Made by a program: the position numbers and the translations under genes. Below the pieces are notes generated by a model, which saw only the letters and a list, made by a program, of their open reading frames with translations, was not told the DNA's origin and ran no database searches. 64,000 nucleotides of DNA, taken from NCBI GenBank assembly GCA_002346675.1, contig DEAI01000026.1, positions 1 through 64,000 of the forward strand, in the 5' to 3' direction. This stretch comes from Fidelibacterota bacterium UBA2986. GTDB lineage: Bacteria; Fidelibacterota; Marinisomatia; Marinisomatales; AB-629-J13. Below are positions 45,301-53,951 of this stretch, piece after piece. Each line of letters opens with the position of its first letter. The stretch's first letter is position 1.

Positions 45301-46229
45301 TTTTACCATCGGCAGACCTTTCCTATTTTATCACACCGGGATTAAACAGACGGTTACACTATATTCTCACATCTGATGGTTCTGTTCAGGATTTTACGAA
45401 CTCATTCTTTTTAGATGATTCACTGTTGGGCTCCCTTTCCTTTTCTCTAATAGACCAGCAGCCTGAGCTTCAGCTCTGGAACGCACCATATAATTTTTTG
45501 GAGTCCGGTCTTTATGATCTTATTGTTTATTTAACGGATAATTCAAACAACACGATGATTGATACTTTATCCCTTTCTGTTTCTCTTCCCAGTTCTGAAG
45601 GAGGGAGGCTCATTAGTTCTTCAGCTAAATTGATTTTGCAATATCCTAACGCAGAATATTCAGAGAATCAAATTTTTATTTTAAAGGAAAACATTGATAT
45701 GAGTGAAGCATTTTTTGAAACAGAGCAAACATTATACTCTATTGAATCTAATATCTCAGCTGATATTGCTTTTGTTGCAACGTTCACAGGGGAAACGGAT
45801 GGGAGTGATTATTATTCTTTTTATAGGGTGTTTGAAGGGCAAGGCATACTCGTCCCCACCTTTATAGACAAAGATGGAAAATTTCAGGCTTCAGTCGCTT
45901 TAAATAGCCATTTTTACATTGGACGATCGTCAAATCCAGCTCAAAGTGTTGCTCTACCTCAAGATAATATATATTGTTATCCCAATCCATTCAATTCAGT
46001 TATCAGTATCATGTTTTTTATGCCGGTGGTGGATGAAGTTAAGATTTCGGTTTATAATATTTTGGGTGAACGTGTGTTTAGCTATGATCATGAGGCTGTA
46101 CCTGGTTTAATTACACTAAACTGGGATGGTAGAGATAATAATGGGCAAAATTTGCCTACAGGACTTTATTTTTACCATTTATCTGCGGGGAGCAAACAGA
46201 TGACGAGTAAAATAACGATCTTGAAATGA
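42363..46229 (+). CDS. T9SS-type surface protein with N-terminal cohesin-like domain and cadherin-like repeats
   Basis: This 1288-residue protein starts at a GTG and has a short signal peptide (1-20). Residues 21-180 resemble a cohesin-type domain (YTIGDTVALSIVMDTNGD, EYFLTFDPAIF, GIGIVASFSLVV). About eight cadherin/Ig-like units follow, with recurring DxDD and LTL/VNV strands (for example NDPPVLDF). The C-terminal sorting domain begins near 1200 (CYPNPFNSVISI, NILGERVF, PTGLYFYHLSAG). It follows the preceding surface gene after a terminator, so it has its own promoter, and overlaps the next gene by four bases. The cohesin-like fold is called from pattern only. Confidence 0.8.
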   Translation: MFNRIHISLFLFLFIGVGEAADCWLETSNSTDSNYTIGDTVALSIVMDTNGDTLRAHEYFLTFDPAIFMPVMVDSVPFLPINFGQGWFKWANDTHGDVWGESDMLNGISGFQLDYSYLTISESYISGIGIVASFSLVVVNIPNNELQSTDIVFDDDDSNSRVTRYNNKSNEMHTFNSAQGITIFIEGYSIYPVIPDTLLLPGESFIIDLDDHFESNEFSFADAVWSSEIIQPLDGANIVIDELTNILTLTTTVGCNGILAASVSLNIPGQTLVFSQDWTLVINHPIRFVDPFPTIFFPEDTDHFVHYDSLFIDEDNTPEEIAVWDTLVTLNTPTYTNYDDNDTIWFSAEPDWHGIANTRFFVQEPLGRLIENLLVIIVLNVNDPPVLDFSGVSSDSTLGDTLILYHGTSDTVDLREFVYDVDDNEFSWSFEENSYLEVDILANDILRIFLPFTPLVDTQLVVNVDDGDTTVTRPINIKIRSIPPQILLTEPLLVHADSSYSIDLETAVSDPDTPQDSLTWEFSFLNPEGAPDTNVEFDYNLESNMLTINSIHSQNSEGTIILTVRENFDFGNVVTVELPILYFSSNAPQVLTPDMIFTYPDTLIAALDLDTLVFDYNDPPNLIIWSLSGISELEDTYIDSVDHILYIQTGTDFFGKDTLTLAATNSLMLSDTIEIIVNVIPYNPYPQISILPDTTVYWHSASTYLFDLDDFVLDESTSDQDIDWTVAYDTDSIDVSINDANQVLITSSDLTGTVSIIFTAENDVGYSSSDTVNVLIVQDEPPNWEQLLNIEMSRLIPNDTLSYQLSDRCEDDLTSSNNLIFGVETDTTILKIVLDSQTNVMLELQDTSIVDTTTSLTFYAEDEHFNISTSNTVTLTIINGFAPEWGSLPLITFGNDTTYMSECLEEWCEDPDTPDSLLTFIVESTSQDLYAEVIDGPGCSSLWLVPLSEIQGTYFLILRVEDIQGNISSKLVTVTISDQVLPSADLSYFITPGLNRRLHYILTSDGSVQDFTNSFFLDDSLLGSLSFSLIDQQPELQLWNAPYNFLESGLYDLIVYLTDNSNNTMIDTLSLSVSLPSSEGGRLISSSAKLILQYPNAEYSENQIFILKENIDMSEAFFETEQTLYSIESNISADIAFVATFTGETDGSDYYSFYRVFEGQGILVPTFIDKDGKFQASVALNSHFYIGRSSNPAQSVALPQDNIYCYPNPFNSVISIMFFMPVVDEVKISVYNILGERVFSYDHEAVPGLITLNWDGRDNNGQNLPTGLYFYHLSAGSKQMTSKITILK

Positions 46230-46918
46230 TTAAAATGAAGATAACAGCAAATTTATCAAATAATTCAAAATGGTATATATTTCCATTCTTATTGTTACTC
46301 ATAGCATGTCCAACTGAGGATGAACCACCCGAGCCATCGCCACCTGATCCTGCAGAGTATATCGAGAAAGGTTGGGACGATCTTTCTTCAGGTTTTTATG
46401 AGGATGCCTTAGAAAATTTTAATGAGGCACTATCAATAAATCCTGAGAATATAGAGGCCACTATTGGAAAGGCATGGTGCCTATTTTTTACTGATAGTGG
46501 AAGCTCTATGGATATGATGAGATATCTCTTTGAGAAAGGAGTGGATGACTCTACATGGGCAGCCAATGCTAACTGTGCTCTGTCAATTGTTACTTTTGCT
46601 CAGGGGCACTATACAACTGCGATTGCTTATGCCGATTCATTATTATCAATTGCCCCGGTTTATGTGCTCGATTTTTATACAGAGATTGATTATCATGATA
46701 TTCTGCTTGTAAAGGCACAGGCCCAATTCTTGACACTTGAGTATAATGAGGCAAACATAACCATGACACAAATAAATCCATCACTGTATCTTGATCCTTC
46801 CCAAGATAGCTGGGAAGTAAACGGGACACAGTATTTTATATTTGAATCAGCCCTATCAGCTATTATTGCTTCAGTTACGTCAGAGTATGATTCCGGAGGT
46901 TTTATTTCCATTGGCTGA
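46226..46918 (+). CDS. TPR lipoprotein
   Basis: The 230-residue protein has a lipobox ending at Cys28 (LLIAC) and a Pro/Glu-rich spacer (PTEDEPPEPSPPDPAEY), then at least two TPR units (GWDDLSSGFYEDALENFNEA). It should be anchored in the outer or inner membrane facing the periplasm. A second ATG three codons in is an equal start. It overlaps the previous gene by four bases (ATGA), so it is probably made together with the cohesin-like protein. Function unknown. The 187 bases after it are extremely AT-rich and hold a possible promoter. Confidence 0.75.
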   Translation: MIKMKITANLSNNSKWYIFPFLLLLIACPTEDEPPEPSPPDPAEYIEKGWDDLSSGFYEDALENFNEALSINPENIEATIGKAWCLFFTDSGSSMDMMRYLFEKGVDDSTWAANANCALSIVTFAQGHYTTAIAYADSLLSIAPVYVLDFYTEIDYHDILLVKAQAQFLTLEYNEANITMTQINPSLYLDPSQDSWEVNGTQYFIFESALSAIIASVTSEYDSGGFISIG

Positions 46919-47071
46919 AGAAATCAATTGGAAAAAAAATCCTTCGTTCCATAATTATATTCCTCTTTTGTTAAAACTTTTAATCTAACAAATTTTTTTA
47001 TATAAATAGTAACTTTATATATATTATAATATACATTATTTACTTAAATATAAATATAATATATAATTTAT

Positions 47072-47088
47072 TTGGTATAACTGTTGTA
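47072..47088 (+). promoter_or_regulatory. Possible sigma-54-like promoter element before the propeller lipoprotein
   Basis: TTGGTAT, five bases, TTGT; the same spaced motif as before flgF. As there, the predicted start of transcription would fall only about seven bases before the ATG at 47106. Either these are near-leaderless transcripts or the motif is another promoter type of this lineage. Confidence 0.22.
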
Positions 47089-47105
47089 TTTATTCAAATA
47101 GAAAT

Positions 47106-48689
47106 ATGATTATTTACTTATATAGATGGATTTTATCTGGTATAATATCAATTATGCTGGTATCTTTGTTTAGTGGATGTAGCAAAACGAATAATGTTCC
47201 TACATTAGAAATCTCAGTTGAGGATAATACGCCACTTCCGGGCTCCACTCAAACATTGACCGCTACTGTTACTGACCAGGATACAGCGGATATAATTTCG
47301 GTCACATGGGATATCACTCAAGGCAATCCCTATGCAGCAACTGGTTTAAGTATTCAGTATACCGCTCCGGGCTTTGAAACTGTTGATACAATAAGGGTGG
47401 AAGCAAATGATCAAAATGGTGGAATTGCAACAGAGACTATAGTTATGCATGTTACAAACGGTTCTCCAATAATTGAATCATATACAGTAAGTCAAGATGC
47501 AGTACTCTTGGGAAATGAAGTTACTCTTGTAGTCACTGCATCAGACCCTGAATCATTGCCGCTAACCTATCATTTTTCTTCTTCAGGCAATGTTGGTACA
47601 TTTCCCAACCATGAACCTGAAGATTCGATAGCAATCTGGGAGGCTCCCTTTAACCCCGAATTGGCCGAGGAATATGATTTGTATGTTACTGTAACGGATT
47701 CTATAGGGAAATCAACATCAGACACTTTATCAGTCAATGTTTATTCAGAGCATGGAACCATGTGGGTTGTAGATAGTGGTCTTAAATCAGTAAGAAAATA
47801 TGATGAAGATGGTAACTATATTTTGAGTGCTGAGGAAATATTTGAATATCCCGTAGCAATTACAAATAACCATCCAGACTGGTTTGGATGCTGGGTTGCA
47901 GATAAGGGTCTGGAGAAGATAGTTGAAATTAATGAGGATGGCTCTACGATACAAACCTATGATAACCTTTCAAATATTACCGATATTGACTACCATGAAA
48001 ATACAGGTACTATTTGTGCGCTAAGTAGGGCTAACAAGACCCTCACACTCATTATCGGAACAGAAGTAAAAACTATATATGGATTTCAATCTCCCAATTC
48101 AATAGCTGTGAACCAAAGATCAGATGAAGTTTTGGTATCGGATTACGGACTTAGGCAAATTATAATAATTGATCTATTACCGGAAAATGGAGTATATCCA
48201 GATTCTGTATCAATGGAGCACTACCTTGGTCAACTAGACGGATTCCTTAGTGGACCCGTTGCAATTTCTATCACAAAATATTCAGAAGCTGACGGTTTGA
48301 TGATTTTGGTTGCCGATGAGACTAATAATCGCATTCAACGAGTGCCATATTTTTCCTCTTACAATAACCCTTTGTCTCCAATTACAGATGTAACTCAACC
48401 TATTGCGCTGACCACAACCCTCAACTATACATGGATAATTGAAGAGGAGGGTCCGGTTCGATATTTTGATACATTTGATGCTTCTTCTTCTTCTGATATT
48501 GCTATACTTGAAGATTTAACAAATTCAAAACCCAGAGTAATTGCCGGTGATTATTTAAAAAATGCAGTTTGGATTGGTGATAATACAGAAAATAAAATTA
48601 TTAAAGCTCGCCATCTAAATGGTGATATTGTTAATGAGTCTAGTATTACAGTAATAAATTTTGTAGAAGATATAGTAGTCAATCGTTAA
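47106..48689 (+). CDS. Lipoprotein with Ig-like domains and a beta-propeller
   Basis: The 527-residue protein has a clean lipobox at Cys25 (LFSGC). Residues 35-115 and 120-210 are two Ig/PKD-like domains (STQTLTATVTDQDTADIISV; EVTLVVTASDPESLPLTY). From about 215 to 520 there are NHL/SMP-like propeller strands (MWVVDSGLKSVRKYDEDGNY, CWVADKGLEKIVEINEDG, VLVSDYGLRQIIIIDLLP, ILVADETNNRIQRV). It likely faces outward or into the periplasm and binds something unknown. No enzyme motif is seen. 239 bases without a gene follow. Confidence 0.75.
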   Translation: MIIYLYRWILSGIISIMLVSLFSGCSKTNNVPTLEISVEDNTPLPGSTQTLTATVTDQDTADIISVTWDITQGNPYAATGLSIQYTAPGFETVDTIRVEANDQNGGIATETIVMHVTNGSPIIESYTVSQDAVLLGNEVTLVVTASDPESLPLTYHFSSSGNVGTFPNHEPEDSIAIWEAPFNPELAEEYDLYVTVTDSIGKSTSDTLSVNVYSEHGTMWVVDSGLKSVRKYDEDGNYILSAEEIFEYPVAITNNHPDWFGCWVADKGLEKIVEINEDGSTIQTYDNLSNITDIDYHENTGTICALSRANKTLTLIIGTEVKTIYGFQSPNSIAVNQRSDEVLVSDYGLRQIIIIDLLPENGVYPDSVSMEHYLGQLDGFLSGPVAISITKYSEADGLMILVADETNNRIQRVPYFSSYNNPLSPITDVTQPIALTTTLNYTWIIEEEGPVRYFDTFDASSSSDIAILEDLTNSKPRVIAGDYLKNAVWIGDNTENKIIKARHLNGDIVNESSITVINFVEDIVVNR

Positions 48690-48928
48690 ATCGTACCAGA
48701 TTTATATCACAATTGTATGCCTATGGAAAGTCAGCAATATTTGTTACAATGTAAATTACATTTTAGTTATCTTTTACCTATATATATCATTTATTCTTAT
48801 ACTATCAAAAAGAATACATAAATTCAATTGATTATAAAAATTCTTTTTAGGGAATTTTAATAACCAAACACTATTCTGATGAATCAATGAGTGTGAATTA
48901 AAAATTATATTAAATATTTTGGATTAAT

Positions 48929-51244
48929 ATGAAAATAAGGTTCACCCAATTTATATCAGTAATATTACATATATCCATTTTGGCTGTTGTTTTTTCACAG
49001 TCTTCCAATGGTGGCTTTGAAGTTTTCATGTATTTCACCGATGATGAGGTACCTTTTGGACCCAACCCTTCCCATGTGACCATTTTTGGATCTAATGATA
49101 ATCTTGATGGATGGGTACATACCAATGGAAATACGTTGAGATTTAGTGATAAAAATTGTCCCGACATATCTGGTCCGATAACACTAACTTCAGGAAGTAA
49201 AATTCATTGGGGTGCGTGCAATCCGGAGGATTTTACAGATTCTCTTGGTGTTTCAATTATTGATACCATTCCCAAAATCAGTTATGGTCTTCAAATGCCC
49301 CAATTTGTTGATCTTATTAAGAATAATGCTTCACTAATTATACAGAATGAAATAATGATAGATCGGAAAGACATGAGTGATACACTAATAATGACAGAAA
49401 TAAAATTTGTGGAAAGTGGTGGGTTTTATTCGACCCAATGGTGGTATCTCATTCCTCCGGTGAAGAGCCCCTTGGAAAGTTTTGCTTTTTATTATGATTC
49501 AACTTCCAATGGGCAGAGTGTACAGAAAATGTCTTTGCGCCTTGTTACATTTGATGTGGACAGTGAAAAATGGATAGATGCATATGATTATATCAATAGT
49601 TATAACCAAACACTGGCACTCATTGTCAATAATTTTGATATAGATGGTAACAATGTATCTAAGTCAATAAAAAATTTTCGTAAAGGTGATAAAGTATTTA
49701 TTGAATCTTTAACAAGCAATAAAATACTATCTTTTGTTATGGGCTCTGATATTATTGAAACTCCTTCAGAAAATATGATGCTTGTGGATTCTGTTAATTA
49801 TAGTTTTTCATCGGTTTCAGGATTTTTTGATAATGAACTTATTAAATTGTATCAAAAAAATAACGAAGGTGAATTAAACCCTGAGATACCATTCAATGCA
49901 TTTCAATTTTTCCATAATCACGGTGATAATGAGTCACACCAGTGTCAGGTTGATGGTTTCCATCATTTTGATTATCGTTACTGGCTGTGTTCCGATAAAT
50001 ACGACTCCGATAGTTGTATTGAAACAAATACCGGAAAATCTTTTGTGGTCTCTCCTCCAACCTACCATCCCTATTCAGGTCCGGAAGTGATCTATATAAA
50101 GGGAGGTCAGGTGTCTGTTAATGGTGTTGTAAAAGGTCAGTACACAATTGTTACTGATGATTCTATCCAATACAAAAGGCATGATAATAGTTCACTCTTC
50201 GATCAGGTCTGGGGAAATATATGGCTTACCGATGATGTGGTGTATGCTGATTCTGGTCCAAATGGTGCAGTTGTGCACCCTGATTCAGGCGGAACAAACA
50301 ATATTCTACGACTCATCGCAGGTGGAAACATAATTATTGCCAATACAAAAGAAAACGGAGCTCATAATTCGCAATATGGAAGAGATATCAACATAAATGG
50401 AGCATTGATGGCCGTTCATGGTGGATTTTTAACACAATACTGGCAGAATTCGGTGTCTGACAGTAGATGTCCTGACTGCAGCCTGCCAAATAAGAATGGT
50501 AATTGGGAATTTTCTCTTGGTGATGGACGAGGAGGTTTTCGAAATCAAGCTAGCTCTAGTATTATAGAGCCAGTGTACACTGGCTCAAATGATCTACGAG
50601 GTAAAATCCATTTATGGGGATCTATTGCTCAGAAAAAAAGAGGATATGTTAAAAGAAGTAGACCCGGTCCCTATAACTCCTCATCTGGTATTGGATATGA
50701 CAAGAACTACCATTATGATCACAATTTTTTAAAGAAAACCGGATCAGTTATTATTGAAAGCGATAGAATAGTTCAAGTTGATTTTGAGTGGATGTCACTG
50801 AAAGGTGAGACCCCATTTGAACTTAATTTTGTCCCTGAGGGTAATTACAGAATTTCTTTATCCAGCCCAGGGTACCTCACATTTGATGATACAGTCAGTA
50901 TTGAATGGGGAAAGCAAAAAAAGGTATTTGCTTCATTGAAAAAAAAACAAACCATTAAAGATAGGGTTGGATATTTTGCACTAAGAAGAAATCTTTGGGG
51001 GTTGTTTAGCGGTGCATTATTGACTTATGGAAGTTATCTAAAAATAAGTGCAAATATTCAGTATGATGAATATCTTTCGGTAGGAATGTATGCCGGAGAT
51101 CTCCACAATGCAATTGATAGGAAAGACAATATGAATAAATATGCTTTTGGCCTCGGTGCAGTATGTATGTTACCAGCAGTGTACTATGGATCAAAAACGA
51201 ATGAATTGAACAACTTATTAACAAATAAAGAACCAAAAAAATGA
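48929..51244 (+). CDS. Exported protein with DUF4900-like N-terminus, PEGA-like domain and two C-terminal membrane segments
   Basis: The 771-residue protein begins with a signal peptide (1-23). Residues 30-110 (FGSNDNLDGWVHTNGNTLRF, SDKNCPDISGPITLTSGSKI) resemble the DUF4900 type found in FCB bacteria, sometimes near pilin-like genes; I am not certain. The middle is unfamiliar and contains a GGQVSVNGVVKGQYTIVTDD stretch and a GNIIIANTKEN beta-helix-like part. Near 640-680 there is a PEGA-like domain (GETPFELNFVPEGNYRISL), followed by two hydrophobic segments near 692-712 and 745-765. It overlaps the next lipoprotein gene by four bases, suggesting a functional pair. Confidence 0.6.
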   Translation: MKIRFTQFISVILHISILAVVFSQSSNGGFEVFMYFTDDEVPFGPNPSHVTIFGSNDNLDGWVHTNGNTLRFSDKNCPDISGPITLTSGSKIHWGACNPEDFTDSLGVSIIDTIPKISYGLQMPQFVDLIKNNASLIIQNEIMIDRKDMSDTLIMTEIKFVESGGFYSTQWWYLIPPVKSPLESFAFYYDSTSNGQSVQKMSLRLVTFDVDSEKWIDAYDYINSYNQTLALIVNNFDIDGNNVSKSIKNFRKGDKVFIESLTSNKILSFVMGSDIIETPSENMMLVDSVNYSFSSVSGFFDNELIKLYQKNNEGELNPEIPFNAFQFFHNHGDNESHQCQVDGFHHFDYRYWLCSDKYDSDSCIETNTGKSFVVSPPTYHPYSGPEVIYIKGGQVSVNGVVKGQYTIVTDDSIQYKRHDNSSLFDQVWGNIWLTDDVVYADSGPNGAVVHPDSGGTNNILRLIAGGNIIIANTKENGAHNSQYGRDININGALMAVHGGFLTQYWQNSVSDSRCPDCSLPNKNGNWEFSLGDGRGGFRNQASSSIIEPVYTGSNDLRGKIHLWGSIAQKKRGYVKRSRPGPYNSSSGIGYDKNYHYDHNFLKKTGSVIIESDRIVQVDFEWMSLKGETPFELNFVPEGNYRISLSSPGYLTFDDTVSIEWGKQKKVFASLKKKQTIKDRVGYFALRRNLWGLFSGALLTYGSYLKISANIQYDEYLSVGMYAGDLHNAIDRKDNMNKYAFGLGAVCMLPAVYYGSKTNELNNLLTNKEPKK

Positions 51245-53859
51245 GGACCTCCACGTTTTTATTTTCATCATTTATACCTTTATTTGCTGGTTTATTTATT
51301 TACTCATGTGAAAGCGATAGGTACTGGTCTAATCCCCATGACCCAAACACAGATTTATTACCTGAGGATTGGCGTCCAAAAAATTTAATTATTCTTAATA
51401 ATTCAGATAATGAATTCGTCATTCATTGGGAATATGATAGGGAAAATATTGGGGGATTTCAGCTTGAGAGTAAGAAAGATAATGAAGACTGGGAAATTGA
51501 AAATGCCTTTATAAATAAATCATTGAGAAAATTAATTGTACAGTTCAATGGTACACCTTTGGATTCAATGGATATTGATTATCGAATAATGGCATATGCA
51601 GGGTCAAATCAATCTGCATATGATACCACAATCATCAATGAGAATGCTGTAAAAATAGTTGGTGTTGATTATGATCTAGATTCAATGCACATTTCTTGGG
51701 AGAAATATCTACTTAATGATTTTGATTATTATCAGATTCTTTCCTCTGAAGATAGTTTGGGTATAAAGACTATTATTGATACGATTTTTCAGATTGATGT
51801 AACATCGTTATTAATAGATGAGTATAATCCATTGAAGGAAAACTGGTTTTGGTCAAGAACTGTAACTGAAACTGGGAAGGGGTTTATTGGCGAAGGAAGG
51901 ACAAATATTGTTGAATCCGCACCGAATCCTATAGATATAGTTTCTGTAGAATATGATTTGACTAAAATGATGGTTACTTGGGAAATGTCTGATGATTTAG
52001 ATTTTGCATCCTATGAATTGTTGGGTCCAGATAATCAATCAATGAAGTTTACAACTAGTAGATATGATACAAATTTTATAACAAATGATTTTGATCCCCT
52101 TAAGGAGAACTGGTATAGTATAAAAGTTACTGATTATTGGGGTTTAGATTCCACTGGTGAAGGAATGACAAATGATATTGATGAACCTCCTAACTCTATA
52201 AGTATAATATCAATTGAATACCAGATAACTCCTTTGCAGATGACAATTTCATGGGAGTCATCCCCTGATTGGGATTTTTTATCATATAAAATACAATATT
52301 CAGATACTTATTCTGGTGAAAGAATAGATATTGATGTAATCTCAGAAATTGAAACAACCACTTATGATATACTAGAATTTGATCCAACCATTGAAAGGTG
52401 GTATTGGCTTGTAACCACAGATCATTGGGGACAATCCACATTTAGTGATGGTTATAGGGTTTATGATGAGCCGCCATCTCAAGGCATGCTCCATCCAATA
52501 ATATTTGATGATGGTTCATTCTTTATAAAGTGGAAAAAAAATCTAGATGAGGACTTTGCATTTTACAGATTGTTTGAATCGGGGGTACATAATAACAACA
52601 TTCCAACAGAGATATATTCTACAGTAAACAAAACAGACACCTCATTTACAGTCACAAATATAGAATCAAATGATTATCGTTATTATCAGGTGATCTATGA
52701 GGATATATGGGGGGCACAAACACCAACCAACATTGAAAATGGTATTTCATATAAACGTTTTTATAAAACATTTGGTGGACCCAAAAATGATGTGGGAACT
52801 TCTATAAAAGAAATATCTGATGGTGGTTATATCATTGGGGGATATACAAAATCTTTTGGTAGTGGAAGCAATGATGCACTTATACTAAAAATAGATGCTG
52901 ATGGCAACGAACAGTGGTTGAAAACTTTCGGAGGAGTACATAATGATAGAGGTCATTCAATTCAAGAGACTAATGATGGTGGTTTTATTTTAATTGGAAC
53001 TACAAATTCATATGATAATGGAAGTGATATATGGCTCATAAAAACAAATAGCGAAGGTGTTGAAGAGTGGAATCAGGTTTATGGTGGAACAGGAACTGAA
53101 GAAGGCTATTCAGTCCAACAAACATATGATGAGGGTTACATTATTACTGGATATACTAATTCATTTAATAATGAAAGTTTTGATATATATTTGATTAAAA
53201 CAGCAAGCGATGGTACTGAGGAGTGGAGTAAATCGATTGGTAGAGAAGGAATAGATAAAGGTTATTCAGTCCAACAAACATATGATTTTGGTTATGTTAT
53301 TTGCGGTATTACTGCCTCACTTAGTAACGAATATGATTCTGATATATGGTTAGTTAAGACAGATTCAAATGGAGAAGAAATATGGACCCAAGCATTTGGT
53401 AACATTTCAAATGACTATGCGTTTATGGTTAAACAAGCGAATGATAATGGCTTCATAATTGTAGGATATACAGAAATATTTGGTGGTGAAAATGAGGATA
53501 TTTTTCTAATTAAAACTCAAAATGATGGTCAGATTGAATGGAATCGTACTTTTGGTGGAAACGGGATTGATCATGGTTACTCTATTATTAATACAATTGA
53601 TGGAGGATATATGATTATTGGATTTACAGAATCTTTTGGTGGTGGAAACAAAGATGTGTGGTTAATTAAAACTGATTCAAATGGTATTGAACAATGGAAC
53701 CAAAATATTGGTCAGGATAGAATCGATCATGGATATTCTGTTCAGCAAACAAATGATGGTGGATTTATCATTACAGGGTATACAAAATCGGAAAATAATT
53801 ATGATGATATATTGTTAATTAAAACAGACCCTTTAGGAAATACTCAATTAGATAATTAA
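51241..53859 (+). CDS. Lipoprotein with FN3-like domains and seven tandem propeller repeats
   Basis: The 872-residue protein has a lipobox at Cys23 (FIYSC). Residues 45-510 form about five fibronectin-type-III-like units, each with a W-D-F-x-SY pattern (WEMSDDLDFASYELLG, WESSPDWDFLSYKIQYS). From about 510 seven repeats of about 52 residues follow, each of the form (KTFGG...GYSVQQTNDGG)(FIITGYTKS...DIWLIKTDSNGIEQWN). Seven copies would close one beta-propeller. It is coupled to the preceding gene by a four-base overlap. No catalytic motif is seen; a binding role at the cell surface is likely. Confidence 0.78.
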   Translation: MRTSTFLFSSFIPLFAGLFIYSCESDRYWSNPHDPNTDLLPEDWRPKNLIILNNSDNEFVIHWEYDRENIGGFQLESKKDNEDWEIENAFINKSLRKLIVQFNGTPLDSMDIDYRIMAYAGSNQSAYDTTIINENAVKIVGVDYDLDSMHISWEKYLLNDFDYYQILSSEDSLGIKTIIDTIFQIDVTSLLIDEYNPLKENWFWSRTVTETGKGFIGEGRTNIVESAPNPIDIVSVEYDLTKMMVTWEMSDDLDFASYELLGPDNQSMKFTTSRYDTNFITNDFDPLKENWYSIKVTDYWGLDSTGEGMTNDIDEPPNSISIISIEYQITPLQMTISWESSPDWDFLSYKIQYSDTYSGERIDIDVISEIETTTYDILEFDPTIERWYWLVTTDHWGQSTFSDGYRVYDEPPSQGMLHPIIFDDGSFFIKWKKNLDEDFAFYRLFESGVHNNNIPTEIYSTVNKTDTSFTVTNIESNDYRYYQVIYEDIWGAQTPTNIENGISYKRFYKTFGGPKNDVGTSIKEISDGGYIIGGYTKSFGSGSNDALILKIDADGNEQWLKTFGGVHNDRGHSIQETNDGGFILIGTTNSYDNGSDIWLIKTNSEGVEEWNQVYGGTGTEEGYSVQQTYDEGYIITGYTNSFNNESFDIYLIKTASDGTEEWSKSIGREGIDKGYSVQQTYDFGYVICGITASLSNEYDSDIWLVKTDSNGEEIWTQAFGNISNDYAFMVKQANDNGFIIVGYTEIFGGENEDIFLIKTQNDGQIEWNRTFGGNGIDHGYSIINTIDGGYMIIGFTESFGGGNKDVWLIKTDSNGIEQWNQNIGQDRIDHGYSVQQTNDGGFIITGYTKSENNYDDILLIKTDPLGNTQLDN
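52768..53850 (+). repeat. Seven tandem ~156-base coding repeats (propeller blades)
   Basis: Seven in-frame units of 51-53 codons, each starting near a TFGG-like turn and ending near LIKTDSNG-x-x-W. The units share the DGG-(F/Y)-(I/M)-I-x-G-(Y/F)-T centre. Identity is high between units 3, 6 and 7 in GYSVQQT and lower elsewhere, so the array looks old rather than freshly expanded. Confidence 0.7.
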
Positions 53860-53951
53860 CCGATTAAAAAATATATTTAGATATTATACAAATTGGTCTA
53901 TATATCCTAATTGTTGTTTACCGAATAGTCATTCAGAGTTAATTTGAATCC

